From Elmis aenea (taxonomy: Eukaryota > Arthropoda > Insecta > Coleoptera > Elmidae): a stretch of 64,000 nucleotides of DNA. Shown piece after piece: positions 32,270 through 43,606 of the stretch. Positions within the stretch are counted from its first letter, which is position 1. Each line of letters opens with the position of its first letter. The notes below the pieces were generated by a model, which did not search any database, was not told where the DNA came from, and saw nothing but the letters and a program-made list of their open reading frames with translations. A program made the position numbers and the translations under genes. The DNA lies in the NCBI GenBank assembly GCA_947652605.1, contig OX393577.1:56754108-56818107 (forward strand). Reading direction: 5' to 3'.

Positions 32270-33189
32270 CGAGGTTTGTTTGGGTTTCGCGCGAAATCAC
32301 TGGAAATAAATGGAAAGAATTAAAAAAAAAATATTTTTTTCTTGTACTTCGATCCTTCTTAAACTGTTTCCAAGTATTCGCCGCCAACTTTTGCACTTTT
32401 GGGCTTTTTAGACCCATGTCACAAAACACGCCAAAAAACGGCGATTTTGGCAGGTTGTTCAGCTGTTCTTGGATACCTGCAATCAGTTCCTCCCAAGTGT
32501 CGAAGTTTTGGCCTCACATGGGTTCTTCCAGCTTTGGGAAGAGTCAAAGTCACAGGGTGCAAGATCAGGTGAGTAGGGTGGAATGTTCACAACTTTGACG
32601 CCACTGTCTTCGATAAAACTCTTGGTGGAACCCATCGGGCAGATTTCTTCGGGAAGCCAAGATCTCGTTCAATGATTTTCTCTACAGCATACCGGGTTAA
32701 ACCAAGATCCAGAGCAACTGTCCTGATGATCATACGGTCATCTTCATCCAGCAACTGCCTTACACGTTTAATATTTCTGCCATCCGTCGAACTTCGCGGT
32801 TTTGGTCTACGAGCGTCGTCATCAAAGTCGAAATGGCCTGTACTGAAGCGCTGAATCCACTTAAAAACCATCGTATTTTTTGGAGCATCCTCTTTGAAGA
32901 TCCGAGCATGTTTTTGGCAGTACTGATTCGCCGTCAGAACATCGGGGAAGTCGTAAAAAATCATCACCCGAAACTCGCGCACGCACGAAACCGGGGAGCT
33001 GCTTACCGGCGCCGCTGCTCACTCTCACTTCTTCTGCTTCGCGTCTTCTTTCTGTGGGAAGAAAAGGAGCAAAAAATTTGAAAAAAAATGCACAACCACT
33101 TAAATAGTTTCTTTATACGATACAGTAGTTGCTCACTCGCCGACGTTTCGCGAAGGACCGAATTCCGCGCAGAACCCAGACAACCCTCG
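32270..33189 (-). mobile_element. Mariner element with an internal deletion
   Basis: A 920-bp element with imperfect inverted ends CGAGGTTTGTTTGGGTTTCG (left) and CGAGGGTTGTCTGGGTTCTG (right, reversed), flanked by duplicated TA at 32268-32269 and 33190-33191. Full mariners are about 1.3 kb, so about 0.4 kb is missing. Taking it out leaves the LINE relic's reading frame continuous across the site, which confirms both borders. Confidence 0.92.
32330..32982 (-). pseudogene. Mariner transposase, catalytic core deleted
   Basis: An ATG at 32980-32982 opens a 131-residue frame with the mariner N-terminal DNA-binding region (MVFKWIQRFSTGHFDFDDDARRPKPRSS, then a second helix-turn-helix, TRYAVEKIIERDLGF) and the linker SARWVP. 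The frame then shifts at a junction near 32620-32640 and resumes as SFIEDSGVKVVNIPPYSP and DLAPCDF, the block with the last catalytic Asp. The first two catalytic Asp residues and the region between are gone. A further shift precedes a decayed C-terminus. It could make only a DNA-binding fragment. Confidence 0.88.
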
Positions 33190-33540
33190 TAGACTAATTG
33201 ATAAGATTAAGAAACACAACGTCAGAAAAAGGAAAAAGCCTAGGAGTAACTGACAAAGAAAGGTATGGAGACAAATCAAATAAGATGGTTGCAACATGTA
33301 CAGGTCATGCCAGAAAGTAGGTACGCAAAAATGGGTTGGTAAACGAAATTTGAGGAAAAAAAGAAGGATTTGAAGACCAAGAACAAAATAAAATAGGAAA
33401 AAGAAGGGAGACACACTAGAAAAAAAAAGGAATCAGCTGGAAAGATGTGCCACAACTAGTCAATTATAGACAGGAACGGAGAAACATAATAATGCATCTA
33501 GATACTGAAAGGTACAAAAAAAAAAACGATTAACAAATAA
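33190..33540 (+). pseudogene. LINE relic, extreme C-terminus and 3' end
   Basis: It continues the reading frame broken by the mariner: RLIDKIKKHNVRKR, then after frameshifts GDTLEKKGISWKDVPQLVNY near 33410-33470, matching the terminal part of the LINE protein. It ends in an A-rich stretch near 33540, the probable 3' end. Confidence 0.68.
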
Positions 33541-34455
33541 AAAAGAAATGTAGAATTTATTCTTTCCAATAAAATGTCGGTTATTTTAACTCGGTGGAAA
33601 TTTTTTAAAACAAGTTATATTTTAATTTTGAAAAATATTATTTTAATAACGTTGTGGTTGTTTATACAGAGTACGCACTCGTATGAAACGGCATTTTCTG
33701 TAAAGTTTATAAAACTAATTGTGAGTTGTTTAACGTTTGAGACATATGTGCAAAAACTTATGTTTTTATCGCTTAAACGTTAAAATATAGAGACAAAAAT
33801 CAAGGGTTGTTTTAATAAGCACGGGGATAAATTAAAATCCCCTTTTTAAATAACTAAAATAAATATTAAAACCCATTTGTGTAGCTTGTAATTGTATTAC
33901 ATTTTGCAAGAATATTTACATGTAATATATCATGAGGTGCATCATTATTTTTCTGGCCCTTACCTTCTACAAACATTTGGAAGAGTCCTAGAGTTAATAT
34001 TTAATGTAAGTGCTTTCTGTTATAAAACATCTTCATATGTAGACATTTATTTTCAGTACTAAATAATACATCCCTCTTCGTTCTTGTCTTGTCTTAGTTT
34101 GTTATTTGCATGAAACATTACTCCCCATGAATTTTATTTCATTAGGTGAACTTTCAAAGAATATAACAAAATAAATTTAAGATATACTTACTTGCTATCG
34201 TGAACTGTAAAATAATGGTCTGTGTTAATTAACCCTCCACTACCTGCGTTGTCCTTAAAAAAACAAGTTCTTGCGAGGCGTCTGAGATACTTTTTATTAT
34301 TATTATTTTTTTTTTTTAAATAACCCTTATCGAGTTTATGACATGCAATCTGGTCTTTGCGACCAATAAACAGTTTAATTCTAGCCTAAATTAATAAAGT
34401 TCAAACTTATTCTAAGGTTTACCCAATGGTAGTCCTTAGTTTGCTAATATATAGG
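33541..34455. other. No gene; one orphan piggyBac-like end
   Basis: AT-rich non-coding sequence. TTAACCCTCCACTACC near 34230 looks like a piggyBac-type end, with a GGTCTTTGCGACC motif near 34354, but no matching right end was found. Confidence 0.4.
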
Positions 34456-34466
34456 TACCGTAAAAT

Positions 34467-34798
34467 GGGGCGAAATCGATCAAGATTATTTTATTTTTAT
34501 CTATATTTTTGTTTAGAATATTAAAATTGCAGTTATTTTTTCTTCAGTGGGCGCAGTTGCGTGATACACAACGGTTACATTTTGTGAAAACCAAAAATAA
34601 TTTCTATTTCTGCTTTTACACTAAAAATAATAAGTGATCAACTTCATACTCAAGATGGGGTCAAATTGATCAAGTAAGGTTTTATCGTATGAAATGAACG
34701 TACAAACTGCATATATGGGATCAATTTGACCCAGACCAAAAAATTTTGGATGACTAAAAAGTTAGAGCAAAATTTCATTTTCGGGGTGAAATTGATCA
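34467..34798. repeat. Left subterminal iterons of the pogo-type element
   Basis: Four copies of GGGGTSAAATTGATCA-like sequence: 34467-34484, 34657-34674, 34717-34733 (inverted) and 34783-34798. Only copy 1 overlaps the terminal repeat. They are likely transposase-binding sites, an inference from repetition and position. Confidence 0.75.
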
Positions 34799-34914
34799 CC
34801 ATTAACCTTTCAGTTTTTCTGAATATTTATCAATTTAAAATACAAAACTAAACTAAAAGAACATTAATGTAATTGTTTATTTGAAAGAACATAACACAAA
34901 AAAATGCGACATGA

Positions 34915-36199
34915 CTACATTTCATTAATATCGACAACATGGTCAAAAAAGTATGCCTCTTGCCCGTTTAAATCTTGTAATGTGGGATTCGGAAGCAAAG
35001 CTATAATATCTGAAAATTCAACGGAAAATTCGTCGTTTGCTTCAGTTTTGAAAATTTTTTTTTGCCTGTCTACAAATTTCATTCCTAACAGTTCGATTTC
35101 ACCGTCATTGGTCACACCTTGAACTATCGCAACATATCTATAACTTGTTTTCTTTCTTGAACCGCCCAGTACTTTTACCAACACAAAATTACCTCGCTCG
35201 ATTTCATTTTCCTTTGGTATCAGATGTTCTACTTCTTCTTGAATGTCTTCCATTGATTCATTATCAGAATCATCATTGGTCAATGATTCAGGTGGAATGG
35301 ATTCGCTATCGGAGTCTTCGTTAGGTGCACTCACACTCTTTCCAGGTTCTACGGCAAGTTTTTGCCTTTTTATATTCCGCCTTGATGGTGCGCCTGAAAA
35401 TCTTTGTTGTTTTAAATAGTCAACTAATACATTATTAATATCATTATTGGTTTCATTATTGCTGTTTTCTGTCGGAATTTTTCGCAACACAGAGTTTGCA
35501 TCCATAGGTGATATTCCAGTTGCTTTGAAGGACGCTACCAGGTCTTTTTGTATAGCGCCATTAATAAACTTCTTATCCATTTCAAGCAATGTTTTTTTCA
35601 GCAAATTCGGAAGGTCCTTTTTATCAATAGACGCTGAAAGTTTATTTGTAGCTTTCCATATAGTCAAAACAGCTCTCCAAGCAATTTTAAATGGTCGAAA
35701 AAATCCGACATCCAATGGTTGAGTAAGGTGGGTTGAGTTTTTCGGAAGGCAAACAAATGAAATATTATTTTCAGCACATTGTTTTAACACATCATTAGTA
35801 AAATGCGACGATAAGTTGTCGCCTAACAAAACTTTGCGTCCTTCAAGTCTCTTGGCATGAGGGAGGAAGGTAGAAACAAACCAATCACCGAAAGTTTGGG
35901 CATCTATCCAGCCATGATGTGTCCTGTTGAAACGAGACCCTGATGCACAACATCTTTCATTGCAGCACGGTAACCCTTTTGGACCATTTTCGGTCCATTG
36001 TAACCACATCTTTTCTGATTTATAAATTATATACGGTGGCAAAAGCACACCTGAAGCGGAACCGCACATCATAATTGAAGTGGCAGTTTTAGTGAAGTTA
36101 CAAACTTTTTCTGGGTATTTAGTGCCTCTGCGAAATAGCTTTTTTTTTGCCCTGGATCATCCTGTAGATTTGTCTCATCATAATTGAATATGTGGGACG
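34915..36199 (-). pseudogene. Pogo-like transposase (DDE_1), N-terminus lost, frameshifted
   Basis: The continuous part (34915-36072, 385 residues from MMCGSASG) has LLGDNLSSH with Asp85 and THLTQPLDVGFF with Asp121, the second and third catalytic acids 36 apart, and a mostly acidic C-terminal extension. The first catalytic Asp is in HIFNYDETN at 36177-36179, upstream in another frame. The frames meet at a run of nine Ts (36140-36148), where one extra base breaks the gene. Directly upstream of YDET lies an iteron instead of the usual CENP-B-type DNA-binding domain, so the N-terminal half is deleted. Confidence 0.9.
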
Positions 36200-36206
36200 C
36201 TGGAAC

Positions 36207-36642
36207 TCAATCAAATTGACTCCACACCTATGATCAAGTTGACCCCTCACCGATTATCAATTTCACCCCACATAAAACTTTTTAAATTTCCCGCCTTCGT
36301 AGTCGAGTCACAATAAAACAACCACTATGAAATAGGTTAGGAGGGACCGATATTTCCGTTCATACTGTGAAATGAGTTTAAAAAGCTTTAATTTTTAACG
36401 TACCTGCCAAAGTTCCCGGTGTTATAGAAATGTTGAAATTGTAAGCTCACTTAGAGTTCAAGTTTTTACCAACAAAAACACAATATTTACCAAAATTAAA
36501 CCAAGTTATGCACTGTCTGTCTATCGAAGTGTAGGAAACCTGCATGTCAATTCACGTAGTTTAAATAACTAAGGCGCTAATTTCAAAAATATTAGAATCG
36601 GATTTACTAATCAATTTAGCCCCAAAAAATCAATTTCGCCCC
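36207..36642. repeat. Right subterminal iterons of the pogo-type element
   Basis: Copies at 36207-36223 (degenerate), 36231-36245, 36256-36270, 36610-36623 and 36629-36642 of TGATCAATTTSACCCC-like sequence. They are all oriented towards the right end and so inverted relative to most of the left set. Confidence 0.72.
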
Positions 36643-36705
36643 ATTTTACGGTACACTAATTATTAACGTGCACACTACCGCACAGTCTCTGCTTTTCACT
36701 TTTGT

Positions 36706-36936
36706 TTAATCTAACTCAAAAGGTTTAACCCTTTTGAGTCTTCTTACTAGTCCTGTAGTGTCCAGCTGGATCGCCTCGACGTTTACGTGGTGATGGAGCC
36801 TTTCCTCGTGGCCCTTGGCAAACTTCTTAATTGTGTCGGTTACAGTGTCCATGTTGAGGTCCCGATGTATGTCACTGTTTCTGCAGTACCAGGGTGCATC
36901 AACGATGTTCCTTAATGCTTTGTTCACCTAAATATT
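36706..36936 (-). pseudogene. Jockey-type LINE ORF2 C-terminus
   Basis: A 73-residue frame reads ALRNIVDAPWYCRNSDIHRD, then HEERLHHHVNVEAIQLDTTG and RRLKRVKPFELD before its stop. This is the conserved end of jockey-clade reverse transcriptases (APWY.RN..IH.DL and RLKR..P.DL). It starts abruptly, as 5'-truncated LINEs do. A TATTTAG before the first matching residue looks like a splice acceptor but is probably chance. The pogo element's end lies 54 bp downstream. Confidence 0.82.
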
Positions 36937-37158
36937 AATTTGTTAGTTTGATTTTTATTCATATTCATCCTATATAATCATAAACAAGATTAAAAATCAC
37001 AACATACGCTATTTATGAAGCAATTTTTAAACATGATATTAAAAAAAGAAGTATTAATATACAAGAAACAGTTTTGGGCTAGTGTAAAATATTCTGTAAA
37101 AATTACGTTATAAATAAAAACAATCACAATGACAAACAAAATTTGTGATATGCTTGCA

Positions 37159-37262
37159 TGCGGCGAAAAATTGTGGCGGCGAAGAATTGTGTAGGCGAAG
37201 AATTGTGAAGGTGACGAATTGTGGAGGCGAAGAATCGTAGGCGAAGAATTGTGCGCGAAGAA
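37159..37262. repeat. Degenerate GGCGAAGAATTGTG minisatellite
   Basis: About six units of GGCGAAGAATTGTG with 14-18 bp spacing and small changes. It translates on the minus strand into repeated short N-S-P-type peptides with no known domain. Confidence 0.78.
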
Positions 37263-37319
37263 TGTTCCGGACACGGTATATTTTATCGTAACTGGTGTCA
37301 CTGTCGGCATTCTAACAAG

Positions 37320-39680
37320 ATGTCTGAATTATTATTAATACATATCGTGTCTATGTGTTTGTAATCTGAAACAGTATCATTAACTATATTTTTTAAATTA
37401 CGTTTAGATATCATGACTTGTAATAAAGAATCTGCACGAAAGCATCAAAAAGGTAATAATATCCGACCGGATGTAACTACAGCCTGTACACACTATGTTA
37501 AGTTGGACTGCAGCACTCGCGTTTACGATGTATTTCAGTATTTTCGAAACTGCAAACATGTAATTCACAAATTCCCTGGAAATCCGGCAATAAATGTGGA
37601 GATAAAAAATTAAGCCTGCGTAAACTGCTATCCGTTATTGCTTTTTTATGGCCACCGCGTATTTTAATACAACATAAAATAAGTATTAACACTAAATTAT
37701 TGATAGATAATAGCGTCAGTCGATAGACAGAGCTATTCCATTGTTTTAATGCAAATTGGATATGTATTTTAAATGAACGTTTTCACTGCAGCCCTGAGAA
37801 TTTTCGTAAAAAAAAATAACGGAAAACAATCACAAACGCACATGCTCCGATCGATTGATCGCCTTTAAATTGAAATGCGACTCATTAAAATAGACACTGC
37901 TGCTATATTTGAAAAGCTTTTTGTTGTATGTGTTTCAAAAAGTTTAACAAGTCGGTAAGCTTAATGATCCGAGGGGGCATAAAAGCTTTTGCAAGAAGAA
38001 AGGAATTGATCAATCATTAAATATAATCCATGACAACGTTTTTTTTTAAGGCTCAGGAGATCCCTTCAGTGGGAGATCATCACAGAGATTTGCAACAATT
38101 CTTAGGGTGACAACAATCTACATGTTAGTTTACGGGTAACTTTGTTATTATAAGAGTTACATAATCGGTTACATTGGCAAAGTTGGGCAGAATTTCAAGA
38201 CGAATTTAATGCCATTTTAACATTTGACTTATATCTTCAACTCTTTTATATATTAAAATGAAAACTTAAAAAACCGCATTATTTGAACATATGTACACTA
38301 CTATTTCATTTCCGGTTTTGTCGGAAATGACCTAACTTTGTTATTTTAAATGGAAGACCCTATGTGTTCTTACATTTTTGGAAAAGGAAGTAGTTTTAAA
38401 TATAACTGCACTATTTTGGTTAATTTTTATAACATTAAATAATTTTAGGACGAATTTTTTTTTTTTTTTATTAAGTGTGTTGTGATCTGCATAAATTGAA
38501 TTTTCTTATGCCAACAAATGTCCGAAAAAGTTTTTCTACATTTTCATTGGCTTTGAAGGTTGCAGATTGTTTTTTTGGCAGAATTTCAATTTTTGTAAAT
38601 GGAATGGTAGAGGTACATGCGGTTATTTAAAATGAATGTTTTTTGACAAATTTATTAACACCAATAAGTTACATTTGTGTTGAAAGGCTGCGCTTCACAG
38701 ACTTAAAATATTATAAAAACTTGTTAAGATATCCTATTAATCGCAGTACACTGTGCCTCACCGCAACATGACAAATTATCTTTGTTTTATGTTTAATTAC
38801 TATAGTTATTTAATTAAATAATCCAAAAATTTTCGTTATAACTAGTTGCAGTTCACCACAGTCCACAGTATGCTTCGATTAACAGGATATCTTACCATAA
38901 GTGGTTTTTTATAATATTTTAAATATGTTTAAGTCGGATGAAAAATATTTTATAATAAAACCTAGTTTACACATTTGGTTAAATTAAGATATAATTAAAC
39001 CAAATTTTAGATTATAAACTGGATATAAAACATCTTCTTTAATTATTTTTCACATTTTTAAAAGTAAAGTTTGTAATCTCTGTATTTATTCACATATAAC
39101 ATAACAATAAGTATATCAAAAATTCTTTCATTACACTTAAATCAATATTATAAAAAACGACGCGTTCTAACGCTAATGTTTCATACCTTTTAAAGAACGT
39201 AGACGTGTTAATTGCCTCCCTAATTGATAAATGTAATTGACCTCCTTAATTGACCTGTGGTAATAAAAATTTTGAGGACACAATCATCAATCATCCAAAA
39301 ACATTACTGAAATAAAAATAAAATGCAGCACATTACTCAAACTTCATATTCCAAATTAAGTACAGTAAAATAATTGGAATTGGAAGTTTATAAAATGTTC
39401 GTTGTATATTAGGAAAATGCGAAACTATCTCTAGAGAGTTCTGAAACAAACGAAGGCGTCAGTCAAAGTCGATTAAGATTTGTTTTGGAGATTTTCCAGT
39501 ATCAATCACTTACCTGCGTCGAGCAAGCTAAAAATAAGCATTCGATCCTTACAAATACATGGATAACACAGTCCTATACTTCTTATATTTATATTAGCGT
39601 TGCATCATACCGGGAATAAATACAACACAATAATACGCATAAAATTGGAAAAGAGTTGTAAAATATCCTATATACATACT
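37320..39680. other. Non-coding; fragments of palindrome arms
   Basis: No gene seen. From about 38130 to 38900 the sequence resembles single arms of the palindromes at 59343 (TAATGCCATTTTAACATTTG) and 55107 (TTCATTTCCGGTTTTGTCGG), joined together. It therefore holds unpaired, decayed relatives. Confidence 0.55.
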
Positions 39681-39682
39681 AT

Positions 39683-40232
39683 AAAGGGTGTTTCGTAAAA
39701 AATGGGAAAAATTCGGAACGTGAGTCTGTATCAAAAATTAAGGTTTTTTTTTTCGTATAAATTTTTTTCCCTAGACGTCTCGTTTCGAAGTTACACCCCC
39801 CTAAAGGGGAGCGGTATAATTAGGTTTTTATTTTATTTCTCCAATTTGAATAAATGTAGGAAAATGATAGTTGGTAGATGTTTTATATTTATTAAAAGGT
39901 TTCCCATAGTATTATTTTCAATCATCGCCAACCTTCACATGGAGCTGAAAAGTGCGACCGACCCCTGTGGGTTTTTATATTAGAACTTTTTGGTGGCTTG
40001 AAATTTTGCAATTTAAAATTTTGTTTTAAAAGCTTGCTTTATTTAGATTTTTTTTATTATCTAGTTTTTCTCGTAAAATTTACAGTTTTTGAGTAAAAAA
40101 TAAAATAAGTAAACATGCACCAATAAATATTCCAATAAAGACGATTCATTTTGGTGGTTGCCATGGTTTGTTTATGTTCATATTGGGTAGAATTGACAGA
40201 CATTTTTGACGTTTACGCAGCGACAACGAAAA
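39683..40232. mobile_element. MITE family A, right end missing
   Basis: Starts AGGGTGTTTCGTAAAAAATG and follows the family A text (CCCCCCTAAAGGGGAGCGG, AAAAGGTTTCCCATAGT, GGTTGCCATGGTTTGTTTAT) to about 40232, where the terminal repeat is absent. A 93-residue open frame in it is the family's shared non-coding text read in one frame. Confidence 0.72.
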
Positions 40233-41029
40233 CGCCAGTCAATTCTATAAATTCTATAAATATATTCAATAAAATTGTCTATTAAATGTTGCAAATAAGT
40301 TTATTAATGTAAAATATAATAACTCATAAATATGGTTTTGAAAGAGATTGTAAATTTTAAAACAACGAAAAAAGGGAATAAAAATTTGCTTTATTTTTTA
40401 TACGCATTGCATTAGCAAACGAATCATGTTTAATTAACAAAAAAGTGACAACATAAGCAAAAAATTCAAAAATCGAAACCCATGTCAGCAATATACGTTT
40501 CCTAAATACCGACACGCAATGCATAAACTCAATTATTTCCGATAGCCAGTTTGTTTTTTGCTAACTCCATACGAGCTGCAAAAATTTTATTTACTTAAAT
40601 TTTTAGCATTAAACAGCAATTAAATTGATTTTAAATGTTCATCAAAAACGCAGATTAAATACGAATTTAGCTTTCAAACAAAATGTTTGTTAATCCTTTA
40701 GATTAGGTACATTATTAAATTATTTACAAAATAAATATTATCAATGAATGTTAACTTGTGTTAATAAAGAATATTTTAAAAATTAATTTTTAAACTGAAG
40801 TAGAAGTCTTCTACCTGCTATTTTATTTTAATTTAAAAATTCCACGCGCGATTCTGTGGTGGAGGTATTTTTACCTCAAAACAAAGACAAAAGTATATTA
40901 GGGCATTGTTTGGCGACACTGAGATTATTATAATTTTTTTATTTGTATCTTTGCCAATTACTTCGTTATGTGAATATTCTGATAGCGGTAATTACTTTGA
41001 TTATAATGTTCTCTTGGTCTGGATGATGA
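40233..41029. other. No gene seen
   Basis: AT-rich sequence between the MITE and the hAT relic. Confidence 0.45.
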
Positions 41030-41030
41030 T

Positions 41031-41906
41031 GAGGGCCGGCTCTAGATGTACAGGTGCCCCGATGCAATTTTTGTTCTGAAGACACCCCATATCCCATTTT
41101 TCTCAAAACTCAAAAGTTAGTCGATGCTTAATTTTTCACATACATTTTTTATAGCTACCATAGAAACGCCAACCAGACGCTCTTGTGACAAGCCTAGGCG
41201 TAAGTAATTTGTTATACATTTTAGCCTAGAAAAAGACATTTCCCCACTTGCCACTAATACAAGTAAAGTTAGCGAAGCAAGGGAGGTCGAAAAAAGGTCT
41301 GAAGCAAACCAGTACAAACTGATGAAATGCTAGCAAGACAGATACCAACAGATACGAAATGATTTTTAGAAGCAATGAACTCTAAGAGGTAAGTGTATTG
41401 ATTCGTTGAAAAGAATGATATCGGGATAGACCATTCCAAAGAGCAAGAGTACGCATTCCCCTGGGGCGCGTACTCTCCAGAAGAGCCTTCTTGGAGAAGA
41501 TTGGCAGATTTTTAATAAGAAAGGGTAGAGAGGTGGTAATAACTTGACCCCAATGACCCATCAGTGGTGTTACGTTGAGACTGGTAGGCCTTTAAAATGG
41601 GCGAATGCTCTGAGAAACTTCTTCTGCGTGTTTTTTTCATTCTTTTTCTGCGTACCTACTTCTGAGTATTTAATCCATCCTTTTACCTGCTCAGGGAGTA
41701 TTATTTACGAAAACTAAAAGGCGCCGTTTGTAAGGTTCATACTCTGAAATTTTTTCAGCTTTTTGATAAAATGGATAGTCAAAATCTTATTTCGAAAAGG
41801 ACAATAATAATATTATGAGGCGCCTGTCATTGGGATCGCCATAACTGGGGCACTCTTTGTACACGGATGCTTTGCTTACCCCGCTTAGCGCCTAGAGCCG
41901 GCCCTG
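41031..41906 (-). mobile_element. hAT transposon relic
   Basis: Ends GAGGGCCGGCTCTAGA and, reversed on the right, CAGGGCCGGCTCTAGG form a terminal inverted repeat. A minus-strand hAT dimerisation domain is inside. ATTATAAT follows the right end and also occurs 25-30 bp left of the left end, so a target duplication may exist with extra bases beside it. The element is too short to be autonomous. Confidence 0.75.
41117..41317 (-). pseudogene. hAT transposase C-terminal dimerisation domain relic
   Basis: A 66-residue frame reads LTLLVLVASGEMSFSRLK, NYLRLGLSQERLVGVSMVAI and ends in a Leu-Ser-Ile-Asp stretch. This matches the hAT dimerisation domain (usually ..ERSFS.LK...., R..m...RL..L). The catalytic region is not recognisable upstream. 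Confidence 0.8.
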
Positions 41907-43104
41907 ATTATAATCGCAAAACTTTTAAATTCGTTAAAATAATCTCTGCAAACATTCAATGATTCCGTATGACACTGATATTTCCCCGTATATCGGCTAC
42001 GTTTAAAAAATTGCGTCGTAAATTATTCGATCAATTAAACTGCGATGTGAAAACAGCCATATTTTCCGACTTTGCAGAAAAATTATGAAATACAGAGGTG
42101 CTAAAATGTGTACGAGTACAATATATTTACCTTAATTACGCTTACGCAAGCTAAATCTGTTTTAGAAACAAAGCGAATAACGAGGGTTGACGGCGATATA
42201 TGAAACCGCTAATTGATATATTCATTATGGATGGCAGGTGGCGGGTCAGAGCCACCTAACCACTCTCTTAGGTATGCATGTATGCAATCACGTTTGTTGA
42301 TGTGATCTCGTTTCAACAGCGGACATCAAACAAAAGACTGCCGACAACACAGAGAACGGACACCAACATTCTTGCTTACAACAAAACTTTCGGACCAGGC
42401 TTAGAGCATTATTGTATTTGAGTATTTGACAAACCTGCACACATACTTAGATCTGACTAGATAAATCTCTTTACATCGCATTTCACAGTTAAAGTCGAGA
42501 CTGGTATAGAAAACTCAAAGGAACATTTCTTTGTTAATTTAACAGTCGGTGTGAAGCGCTTTGTGCAATCCAATTTATTTTTTGATGCCAATTTTTTAAA
42601 GCAATCTATTACGTAAGTTTTTGATCTTAAAGATATATTGTTGACTTAAAAGTATTAGTTTTTTTTTGTATTAAAGAAAAACTAGGGCAAAGGTTGGTTG
42701 GCTAAGGTCGAAAATTATTCTAATTATCTTAACTAGCATTGTAAAAGTATTAAACAAAAAACAGAAACAGTAAGAAAGAAGTCCGCTTTAAAAACCCCAA
42801 CCTGGCCAAATACCAGTAAAAGAAAAAAATATCGAAAATTAATATTACAAGAAGGCTAAATTACTACCTATTAAGAAAATGAGTAAAAGTTAAAAGGCAA
42901 CGGTAACTCTGAATGTTAAAATTATGGAGAAATGGTTTAAAACCAAAAAAATAAATTAAATACATCGCTTGCTTGATATACCAGTTTCAAGTATTTTTAT
43001 ATATAATTTCTGAAACACTTATATATGATTAAGTATGTTTTTACATAAAGAACCGTTAAATGGTTCAATAAGCTATGCCATTAAATTTGTTATTTCAGTA
43101 TTTA
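41907..43104. other. No gene seen
   Basis: AT-rich non-coding sequence between the hAT relic and the palindromic MITE. Confidence 0.45.
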
Positions 43105-43339
43105 TTAATATTCCCTATTGAAAATTAAGGGGGGACTTTTATATAAAAAAAAATCCTTAGACGTCTCCTTTTGGAGTTACACCCCCCTAAAGGGGAGCGG
43201 TAAAGTTAGGTTTTTATTTTAATTCTAAAATTTGGATAAATGTGGAATGATCTATGTTGTAGGGTTCCGCGGCCGATGTCCAATGTATACAGGTTGTTTC
43301 CGGGTTGGAACCGCGTCGAAGGTTTCTTCATAACCGACG

Positions 43340-43375
43340 TTTCGTCCTCCTTCATCGGGGACATCTTTAGGGGTT
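43340..43375 (-). ncRNA. Second hammerhead-like motif, inverted arm
   Basis: The inverted copy of the 44006-44043 motif, with CTAAAGA in place of CTGAAGA. The core is more degraded and activity is unlikely. Confidence 0.35.
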
Positions 43376-43606
43376 GTTGGTTAGACAGCAACTGGCGAGT
43401 CATTTGTGTCTGGTGTATTTATAGTAGGCTGTGGTTGATGATGTGTGACGGACGCTGGAGCGTACAATCTACTGGTTATCAGCCTCTTCCAGGAGTTGTG
43501 GAGGGGGTAGCCGTTGTCTCGGTTCATGTTGTTTGGGTTTTTGAATATCTCTATGGCTTCCCTAATTTTGCGGCGGTTCGTGATGTTCTCGATAGGGTAT
43601 TTTATT

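Larger units (their letters stand above)
34458..36651 (-). mobile_element. Pogo-type DNA transposon with subterminal iterons
   Basis: A 2194-bp element with perfect inverted ends CCGTAAAATGGGGCGAAAT on both sides, flanked by TA at 34456-34457 and 36652-36653. Its minus-strand gene encodes a pogo/Tigger-like DDE transposase. Copies of a GGGGTCAAATTGATCA-like word occur near both ends in both orientations (see the iteron entries). The transposase N-terminus is deleted and the frame is broken, so the copy is non-autonomous. Confidence 0.92.

Noticed and set aside
36928..36940. Splice acceptor before the jockey-type C-terminus, implying a host exon
   Set aside because: TTTAG before GTG is weak evidence, and the protein is a plain LINE C-terminus that is usually 5' truncated.
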